Source of the DNA: CAIVVT01 sp963823095 | GTDB lineage: Bacteria; Acidobacteriota; Terriglobia; Bryobacterales; Bryobacteraceae | Direction: 5' to 3' | Length of the DNA: 64,000 nucleotides | NCBI GenBank assembly: GCA_963823095.1 | Contig: CAWGKI010000010.1 | Span: 124,001 to 188,000, forward strand | In this document: piece after piece, positions 57,811-64,000 of the stretch | Position numbering within the stretch: position 1 is the stretch's first letter | Layout: each line of letters begins with the position of its first letter | Made by a program: the position numbers and the translations under genes | Notes under the pieces: generated by a model | Seen by the model: only the letters and a program-made list of their open reading frames with translations | Told to the model about the DNA's origin: nothing | The model's database searches: none

Positions 57811-57838
57811 GGGGCGGGTGCCTCGCGACACCCGCCCC
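57811..57838. terminator. Strong hairpin between tRNA-Arg and the oxidoreductase gene
   Basis: GGGGCGGGTG 57811-57820 pairs perfectly with CACCCGCCCC 57829-57838, loop of eight. It is just downstream of the minus-strand oxidoreductase gene, so it probably marks its end, though T-runs are weak on both sides. Confidence 0.5.
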
Positions 57839-57866
57839 CGTTTGCTAGTCGTTCAACCGTAAGCAC

Positions 57867-59192
57867 TTACGCCTTCGGAGCTTTGTCTACAACCTTGAAG
57901 TTCTTCTCGTCGAAGAACAGCACTTTGCCCTGCTGATAGCTCATCACGGCCATCGTGATGGCGACCTGGGCGCGTGCGGCGACCTCGACGTTCAAGCGAG
58001 GCTGCTGCCGGCTCTTTACGCAGTCCAGGAAGTTGCCGATGTGGTCCATCATCATGTCGTTCTTGTCGACCTTGATGACCACCGGTTCCGCGCCGAACTT
58101 GGCCTTGTACTCGGGTGTCATGACCTCGGTCTCGGGCTTGACCGTGATGTGGTCGGTGGGCGCCTCGAACATGCCGTGGTCGACCATGATCAGGGTGCCC
58201 TGATAGCCGCGAATGAGGCCGGGGATGTGCTGCGAGTTCGCCATCGAACTGGAGAGCACCACGGAGTAGCCCTTGGCGTACTCGGCTACCAGGTGGAACG
58301 TGTCCGGTACCTCGCGTTCGTCCTTGAACTTGTAAATGCCGCCGCTGCCGACGACGCGACGGGGGAATTCCGGCTCGCCCCAGCAGATGTTCATCGGCGC
58401 CATCACGTGGAAAAACAGGTCGGTGGCGATACCGCCGGAATAATCCCAGTATTTGCGGAAACGGAAAAAGCGGTCGGCGTCATAGGCGCGCTTGGGAGAG
58501 GCTCCGAGCCAGGTCTTCCAATCGATGTAGTCATCGCCCTTGGCGTCGGGGCCGGCGGCCTTGTCGATGGTCCAATTCCACTCCCCTTCCACTGAATTGC
58601 GGTGGTAGCTGCCCTGGCTCATGATCTGCGTGCCGAGCATGCCGTCGGCCATGGCCTTGCGCGCCTTCCACCACTGGTCGGCGGAGGTAGTCTGCGAGCC
58701 GATCTGCATGACGCGCCCGGTCGATTTCACTGCATCGCGGAGCTGCTTGACCTCCTCGATGGTGTGGCACATGGGCTTTTCCAGATAGACGTCCTTGCCC
58801 GCCGCCATCGCGGCAAGCGCGATCTTCGCATGCCAGTGGTCGGGCGTGGCGACGACTACCGCATCTACGTCCTTGCGGGCGAGGATTTCCCGATAGTCCA
58901 GGGTCCCATCGACCTTGTAGGCTTCCTTCGCGGCGGTGACGCGCTTCTGGTAGACGTCGCAGGCGGCTACCAGCTTGCACGAGTTCTCATGCTGCTCGCC
59001 GTAGCGCCGGAACCGCTCGGCTACGTAGAAGCCGCGGCCGCCGGCGCCGATGACGGCGACGTTGACGCGGTCGTTGGCGCCGATCGCTCGGCCTTGAGCG
59101 GAGGCCGCCGCCAGGGCGCGCCCTCCGGCGGCCAGTGCGGCGCCGGTGAAGGCAGCCGCCCTTACAAAATCCCTACGATTGGTTTCCGGCAT
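57867..59192 (-). CDS. Tat-exported Gfo/Idh/MocA family oxidoreductase
   Basis: 441 residues from the ATG at 59192. Twin-arginine signal NRRDFVRAAAFTGAALAAGG, then Rossmann motif VNVAVIGAGGRG (49-54), ATPDHWHAKIALAAMAAGKD and the family EKP motif (YLEKPMCHT). The C-terminal half has the GGIATDLFFHVMAPMNICWG region typical of Solibacter-type members. NAD-dependent sugar or polyol dehydrogenase by family; substrate unknown. An upstream in-frame extension to 59261 lacks support. A small dyad (57858-57871) overlaps the stop codon. Confidence 0.92.
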   Translation of the reverse strand: MPETNRRDFVRAAAFTGAALAAGGRALAAASAQGRAIGANDRVNVAVIGAGGRGFYVAERFRRYGEQHENSCKLVAACDVYQKRVTAAKEAYKVDGTLDYREILARKDVDAVVVATPDHWHAKIALAAMAAGKDVYLEKPMCHTIEEVKQLRDAVKSTGRVMQIGSQTTSADQWWKARKAMADGMLGTQIMSQGSYHRNSVEGEWNWTIDKAAGPDAKGDDYIDWKTWLGASPKRAYDADRFFRFRKYWDYSGGIATDLFFHVMAPMNICWGEPEFPRRVVGSGGIYKFKDEREVPDTFHLVAEYAKGYSVVLSSSMANSQHIPGLIRGYQGTLIMVDHGMFEAPTDHITVKPETEVMTPEYKAKFGAEPVVIKVDKNDMMMDHIGNFLDCVKSRQQPRLNVEVAARAQVAITMAVMSYQQGKVLFFDEKNFKVVDKAPKA

Positions 59193-59303
59193 TCTCGAAT
59201 GGTCCTTAGGTGTGGGATGAATCGACACATCCATCCTATGCCCCGAAGGAAGACGGGTCAAAGCCCGCCCGTTTTCCTCGCCGTCGTGCTACCTTGCGAG
59301 AAA

Positions 59304-59903
59304 ATGCTGCCTGAGGCGAACCACTCGAAGCCGGATCCGACGCGCGAGATCGAGGTGAAGTTGCGGGTGGAAGATCCGCGGCGCGCTGCCGCATCGCTGA
59401 CCAGCCAGGGCTTTCGCATTGTTCACCCGAGAGCGTTTGAGTCCAACGTGCTCTTCGACACGCCGGAACGCTCGTTGCGTGTCGACCGCCGATTGCTCCG
59501 TGTGCGTGAGTATGGCGGCGCTGCCACTCTGACTTATAAGGGGACGCCCGAGACGGGGCGGCACAAGTCGCGCGAAGAGCTGGAGACGGAAGTGGCAGAC
59601 GCGGAGACGCTGCGGGTGATGCTCGGCAGGCTGGGCTATCTGCCCTTCTTCCGCTACGAAAAGTACCGCACGATTTTTCAGCAACCGGGCGAGACCGCGG
59701 GGCAGGCGGTGCTCGACGAAACTCCGATCGGATGCTGGATCGAGCTGGAAGGCGCGCCGGAGTGGATCGACGCTAACGCGGCCCGGCTCGGCTTCAGCCA
59801 GGAGCAGTACATCACGGAAAGCTATGGGGCTCTGTGGTTGAGTTACTGCCAGGAACATGGGATCGATTCAATCGACATGGTGTTCACTCCTGGCGCCGCC
59901 TGA
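59304..59903 (+). CDS. CYTH domain protein (class IV adenylate cyclase/triphosphatase-like)
   Basis: 199 residues from ATG 59304. The signature ExExK is E15-I-E17-V-K19 (REIEVKLRV), followed by NVLFDTPERSLRVDRRLLRV, ATLTYKGTPE and the C-terminal WIELEGAPEWIDANAARLGF. CYTH enzymes act on triphosphorylated substrates or make cAMP; this one resembles CyaB-like members, exact reaction unknown. The frame is open upstream antisense to the oxidoreductase gene but that part is not coding. Confidence 0.88.
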   Translation: MLPEANHSKPDPTREIEVKLRVEDPRRAAASLTSQGFRIVHPRAFESNVLFDTPERSLRVDRRLLRVREYGGAATLTYKGTPETGRHKSREELETEVADAETLRVMLGRLGYLPFFRYEKYRTIFQQPGETAGQAVLDETPIGCWIELEGAPEWIDANAARLGFSQEQYITESYGALWLSYCQEHGIDSIDMVFTPGAA

Positions 59904-59969
59904 GGCGCTTCGGCCAGATGTTACGAACGCCTTTGGAATGTTGCCCGCCGCGCCGCCTACAATAAACTC

Positions 59970-60956
59970 ATGCCGGAGTCCGTGGAAATATCGCAAGCCG
60001 TGGCGCGTCTCGATCTCGTCCGCCAGGAGATCGGCAAGGTCATCGTGGGGCAACAGGATGTCGTCGATGGCGTGATTATATGCCTGTTGGCCGGTGGCCA
60101 CGTGCTGCTGGAAGGCGTGCCTGGACTGGGCAAGACGACGCTGTTGCGGACGCTCTCCCGCGTGCTTCATCTGCGCTATTCGCGCATTCAATTCACCCCC
60201 GACCTGATGCCCGCCGACATCATTGGGTCGATGGTGATCGAGACCGAGCCGGGCGGCGCCAAGACGCTGCGCTTCCAGCCCGGGCCGATCTTCTCGCACC
60301 TGGTGCTGGCCGACGAGATCAATCGCGCTACGCCGAAAACGCAGTCGGCGCTGCTCGAAGCGATGCAGGAGCGCACTGTCACTTCCGGTACCACGACGCA
60401 TGAGTTGGAACGCCCCTTCCTGGTGATGGCGACGCAGAACCCGATTGAGATGGAAGGGACTTACCCGCTGCCGGAGGCCCAGCTCGACCGCTTTCTGATG
60501 AAGATCCTGGTTGAATTCCCCAGCCGCGAGGAACTGAGCCGGATTGTCGAGCGAACCCTCGCGCGCGACGAGCCGGAGCTGAGCCAGATGATCAACCGCG
60601 ACGAGATTCTGGAGTTGCGCAATATCTGCCGAGAAGTGGTGGTCGCGCCGCACGTGCAGGATCTCGCGGTCAGCCTGGTGATGGCGACGCAGCCCGGCGC
60701 GGAGGGCGCGCACGAGCTGGCCAACAAGTACATCCGTTATGGCGCTTCGCCTCGCGGCGCTCAGGCACTGGTGGAGTGCGGACGGGTGCATGCGCTGATG
60801 AATGGCCGTTATCATGTTGCGGGCGACGATGTACGCGCGGTTGCGCCAGCCGTGCTGCGGCACCGTGTCATTCTCAACTTCGACGCGCACGCGGACGGTC
60901 AGACGCCGGAGACGGTCCTGCACGAGATCATCGCTTCGGCGGACGTGAAGGGCTGA
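59970..60956 (+). CDS. MoxR-family AAA+ ATPase
   Basis: 328 residues. Walker A GVPGLGKTT, TPDLMPADIIGSMV, Walker B LVLADEINRA with TPKTQSALLEAMQE, and sensor MATQNPIEMEGTYPLPEAQLDR are the MoxR hallmarks; C-terminal lid ends VLHEIIASADVKG. MoxR ATPases usually sit beside DUF58/VWA genes and help mature complexes; none follows here within the window. Confidence 0.93.
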   Translation: MPESVEISQAVARLDLVRQEIGKVIVGQQDVVDGVIICLLAGGHVLLEGVPGLGKTTLLRTLSRVLHLRYSRIQFTPDLMPADIIGSMVIETEPGGAKTLRFQPGPIFSHLVLADEINRATPKTQSALLEAMQERTVTSGTTTHELERPFLVMATQNPIEMEGTYPLPEAQLDRFLMKILVEFPSREELSRIVERTLARDEPELSQMINRDEILELRNICREVVVAPHVQDLAVSLVMATQPGAEGAHELANKYIRYGASPRGAQALVECGRVHALMNGRYHVAGDDVRAVAPAVLRHRVILNFDAHADGQTPETVLHEIIASADVKG

Positions 60957-61208
60957 TGATGGATCGGCTCGTCCCGCAAGTTCTCGCCCTGACAGTACGC
61001 TGAGATTCTTGGCCCTTTCCATCCTGGAGCGAGATCCGGAGTCGAGAGGATTGCTTCGTCCGAGCCACGCGATTTACGCTCATTGCCAGTGATGAATGCG
61101 GTGGTGGGAGTGAGGACAGCCCTGCGGGAGAAATTCCCAAAGGGCCCCCTCTTCGTTCGGACTATCGGCGCCTCTTGAATTGCGCTCACGTGATGATACT
61201 CTACTGTC

Positions 61209-62879
61209 TTGGACGTATTCCCCGCCGCCAGTCCGCGCCTGGAGTGGTGCGGGGCGTCAGGCCCTTCCGCGGTGTTCCCACTGAACGCGGCGTGCATCGT
61301 GATCGGCCGGCGCTCTGACGCTGACATTGTGATCAGTCACCACCTGACTTCCCGGCAGCACGCTCAGGTGGTCCGCGAAGGCGAATCCTGGGTGGTGGCC
61401 GATCTCGCGAGTACCCACGGCACATTCGTCAACGGCACACGCATTCTGCGCCATGCCCTGCGGGCCGGCGACCGCATCCAGTTGGGACGCGAGGGCGCGG
61501 AACTCCAATTCCTGGTTGGTACCAACGCTGACCCGGAGGGTTCGGGCCTTCTAGACAGCACAGAGCTTGAGATGTCCGTTCGCCGTCTCGCAGAAGTTCT
61601 GCCGAGGGAATCCGGCGATCATTCGGAACTCGACAAGCTCTCCTGCCTGCTCGACGTCCACTTCCTCTTTGGCCGGTCATTCTCGGCCGAAAGTACCTTT
61701 CACCACATCCTGGAATCCGCGCTCAAAATCAGCGGCGCCATGCGAGGCTTCCTAATGCGCAAACAAGGCGATGGGTTTGCGTACTCGCTGGGCTTGGATC
61801 GAACGGGACGCATTCTACAGGATGCGGATTTCCAGACCAGCCGCACTGTGGTCGATAAAGTGACACGCACGGCAGAGCCTGTCTTCATGACGCAGGGAAT
61901 CCAGGGCGAACTGGCCGCGCAAGTAAGCATCGTTGCCATGAACTTGGGGGCTGTCGCTTGCCTGCCCCTTGAGGCAATGTCGCAGGAAAGCCACTCACCC
62001 ACTGTGAGGGGAATCCTGTACCTGGACAGCCAGGCCCACATGCACGCGCTATCCGGTCTCGATGAGAAACTGCTGCGGCGGCTGGCAGGCGAGGCCGGCA
62101 ACGTGCTCGAAAAGCTGGAACTGGTGGAAACGCTGGCCGAGCGCCGGCGTATGGAGCAGGAACTGTCTCTCGCGGAGGATACTCAGCGCGCCCTTCTGCC
62201 GCGAGTGCTTCCGTGCCTTAAACCTTATCGGATCCGTGCGTTTTCCAGGGCCACGCGCTACCTGGGCGGCGACTTCTACGACTTCATAGCGACAGGCGAT
62301 AACCAACTCACAGGTCTGCTGGCCGACGTGTCGGGAAAAGGAGTCCCGGCGGCGCTGTTGAGCTCCTTCACGCTGGGTGCTCTGAATATGGAGTTCCGGA
62401 ATTCGGATCGGCCCGAGACGGTGCTTCAGGGCGTCAACAAGCTGCTCTGTGAGAAGACGCCTGCGAGCAAGTTCGTCACTCTGTTCCTCTTCCAACTCGA
62501 TGCCGAGGGAAACGGCCGCTACATCAGCGCGGGACACAACACCGCCTATGTTTTCCGTGCGGCGAGCGGAGAGTTGGTGGAACTGACTTCCGGAGGCATG
62601 CCACTGGGCATGTTTCCCCATGCGGCTTGTCAATCGGCGCCATTGCAACTGGGCCCCGGAGATACGCTGGTGGTCTACTCGGATGGCCTCACCGATGCGG
62701 AGAATGGCGCGGGCGAGGAATTTGGCGAGGATCGGCTCGGCGTGCTGATCCGGTCATCCGCTCGACAGGGGGCGGACGCACTGGAATGTTGTCTGCTATC
62801 CGCGCTGAACGACTTCACGCGGGGCGTCCCTCAGACCGACGACATCACCTTCTTGCTGGTTGAAAACCGGAGCGGTTGA
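61209..62879 (+). CDS. FHA-GAF-PP2C (SpoIIE-type) serine phosphatase
   Basis: 556 residues, TTG start at 61209. FHA domain about 20-105 (GRRSDADIVI, TSRQHA, STHGTFVNG) that reads phosphothreonine; GAF-like domain about 140-305; a short coiled segment (AERRRMEQELSLAEDTQRAL); and a SpoIIE/RsbU phosphatase domain about 335-555 with metal-site motifs YLGGDFYDF, LLADVSGKGVPAALL, SAGHNTAYVF, YSDGLTDAEN and TDDITFLLVE. Likely a cytoplasmic regulator of an anti-sigma or stress pathway. No partner switch genes adjacent. Confidence 0.93.
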   Translation: MDVFPAASPRLEWCGASGPSAVFPLNAACIVIGRRSDADIVISHHLTSRQHAQVVREGESWVVADLASTHGTFVNGTRILRHALRAGDRIQLGREGAELQFLVGTNADPEGSGLLDSTELEMSVRRLAEVLPRESGDHSELDKLSCLLDVHFLFGRSFSAESTFHHILESALKISGAMRGFLMRKQGDGFAYSLGLDRTGRILQDADFQTSRTVVDKVTRTAEPVFMTQGIQGELAAQVSIVAMNLGAVACLPLEAMSQESHSPTVRGILYLDSQAHMHALSGLDEKLLRRLAGEAGNVLEKLELVETLAERRRMEQELSLAEDTQRALLPRVLPCLKPYRIRAFSRATRYLGGDFYDFIATGDNQLTGLLADVSGKGVPAALLSSFTLGALNMEFRNSDRPETVLQGVNKLLCEKTPASKFVTLFLFQLDAEGNGRYISAGHNTAYVFRAASGELVELTSGGMPLGMFPHAACQSAPLQLGPGDTLVVYSDGLTDAENGAGEEFGEDRLGVLIRSSARQGADALECCLLSALNDFTRGVPQTDDITFLLVENRSG

Positions 62880-63025
62880 ATCCTCCGCTCCCGCGCCGCG
62901 GCATATCCCGAACCGTCGGTCCGGACGCATCGAACGACAGGCAGGAAACAAGGGCGCAGTTTCTGAAAATAGCAAGACTCTGAGTCACAATCAGCGAACA
63001 CCCAATTTTGCCGCCGAGGACTCCG

Positions 63026-64000
63026 ATGAGAGCAGCCAACTCAATTCGCGATTTGACTCGCCGTTCTTTCCTGGCTTCCACCGCGGCCGGCGCCTCTGTT
63101 TTCGCAGCGTCCAGTCTTTTCGGCGAACCAGGCGGCGGCTCGACCAAACCCGATGCGGCACTCGAAAAACTGGGGGCTATCGCCCTTTCTGAAGCCAAGA
63201 AACAAGGGGCCAGTTATGCCGATCTGCGCATCGGGCGCTTCCGAAATCAGTTCTCTGGATACAGACTCTCGCCGCAGCGGGGCAGCAACATCACTGATGA
63301 GGTCCCCTTCGTTACGGATCAGAACAGCTACGGCTTCGGCGTGCGGGTAATCGTCAAGGGCCAGTGGGGATTTGCCGCGTCGCCCCTCGTCACGCCCGAG
63401 GAAATCGCACGCATCACCCGCGAGGCGGTGACGGTCGCCAAGGCCAACTCCTCGGCGCAACGTCAACCGGTGCAACTGGCGCCCACCAAGGCGTACGTTG
63501 ACCGTTGGACTTCCGCGTTCGAGAAAGATCCCTTCTCGGTGCCGATGGACGAGAAGTTGGAGCTGATTCACGGCGCAGCGCTCACCATTAAGAAGGATCC
63601 GAAGGTATTCTCGTCTTTTGGCGCGTTGGGTTTCCAGTCCGAAGACAAGTACTTCGCATCGTCGGAAGGCTCCTCTATTCAGCAATATGTCGTGCGTGTC
63701 TACCCTTTGCTGAACGCTGTCGCAGTCGATTTTCAAAAAGGCATCTCGCGCACTCGCAACTACACTGTAGAGCCTCAGCTTGCCGGCTGGGAGGCGATCC
63801 CCAAGGCGAATCTCGGTGAAAACGCACCGCGAATCCGCGCTGAGGTGTTGGAGCATCTGGCAGCGCCGCCGGTCACGCCAGGCAAGAAGGATCTAGTTCT
63901 GTTGCCGAGCCATCTCTGGCTGACCATCCACGAATCTATCGGACACTCAACGGAACTCGACAGGGCGCTCGGCTTCGAGGCGAACTTCGCGGGCACGAGT
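63026..64000 (+). CDS. TldD/PmbA-family metallopeptidase with Tat-like signal, truncated by window end
   Basis: The first 325 residues are present and open at the right edge. GAGGA precedes ATG 63026. The N-terminus RDLTRRSFLASTAAGASVFA looks like a twin-arginine signal. The TldD body follows: ASYADLRIGRFRNQF, GFGVRVIVKGQWGFA and the metal site HESIGHSTELD (H302, E303, H307, pattern HExxxH). Most TldD/PmbA proteins are cytoplasmic, so export is notable. A PmbA-like partner may lie beyond the window. Confidence 0.88.
   Translation, partial: MRAANSIRDLTRRSFLASTAAGASVFAASSLFGEPGGGSTKPDAALEKLGAIALSEAKKQGASYADLRIGRFRNQFSGYRLSPQRGSNITDEVPFVTDQNSYGFGVRVIVKGQWGFAASPLVTPEEIARITREAVTVAKANSSAQRQPVQLAPTKAYVDRWTSAFEKDPFSVPMDEKLELIHGAALTIKKDPKVFSSFGALGFQSEDKYFASSEGSSIQQYVVRVYPLLNAVAVDFQKGISRTRNYTVEPQLAGWEAIPKANLGENAPRIRAEVLEHLAAPPVTPGKKDLVLLPSHLWLTIHESIGHSTELDRALGFEANFAGTS

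Noticed and set aside
57537..57936. Plus-strand frames crossing 57661-57738
   Set aside because: They translate the complement of tRNA-Arg, giving the typical RPDRFELPTYWF-like artefact.
58602..59303. Upstream extension of the CYTH frame
   Set aside because: It is antisense to the Gfo/Idh/MocA gene; the CYTH signature begins just after ATG 59304.

Overview
The window looks like a chromosomal segment of a GC-rich member of the Acidobacteriota, probably of the Solibacter/Bryobacter type. This is inferred from gene content, not from a search. Pointers are a PadR-regulated MacB/FtsX-type permease with the acidobacterial N-terminal domain, Tat-exported Gfo/Idh/MocA and TldD-like proteins, a secreted dihaem cytochrome related to the reaction-centre cytochrome family, and frequent TTG starts.

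Layout. 1-6616 is a phosphate module: the end of a sensor kinase, a broken coiled-coil porin, then pstS-pstC-pstA-pstB-phoU. 7023-27769 is one co-directional translation cluster with the str, S10, spc and alpha gene sets joined (rpsL to rplQ, including tuf, secY, adk, map, infA and rpoA), closed by a strong terminator at 27808-27840. 28109-37990 carries hsp20, metK, tig, clpX, lon, engB and rho; clpP is missing from its usual place between tig and clpX. 38049-41005 (minus strand) is a padR-permease pair with a candidate operator. 41334-43732 is an accessory pair: a zinc-ribbon protein with a degenerate methyltransferase fold and a divergent actin-like ATPase. 43733-44970 is a gene-poor, repeat-bearing stretch. 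44971-50829 is an RND efflux operon broken by many frameshifts. 50997-64000 holds mutL, a broken secreted Ig-like protein, a YCII-like protein, the dihaem cytochrome, a DUF4177-like protein, tRNA-Arg(ACG), a Gfo/Idh/MocA protein, a CYTH protein, a MoxR ATPase, an FHA-GAF-PP2C phosphatase and the start of a Tat-exported TldD-like protein.

How the genes work together. The left end is a Pho-type uptake and signalling unit. The centre supplies most small- and large-subunit ribosomal proteins, elongation factors EF-G and EF-Tu, the Sec channel, Met-aminopeptidase and RNA polymerase alpha. The block after it handles folding, proteolysis and transcription termination.

The main data caveat is that single-base frameshifts are concentrated in a few genes (porin, RND operon, secreted Ig-like protein; fewer in pstC and mutL), while the 7-41 kb stretch is free of them. 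Both sequencing error and real decay must be considered. The best candidates for something new are the 41.3-43.7 kb pair, a two-hairpin repeat whose two copies show compensatory changes, structured non-coding stretches upstream of rpsL and between metK and tig, and a small basic ORF between rplX and rplE.
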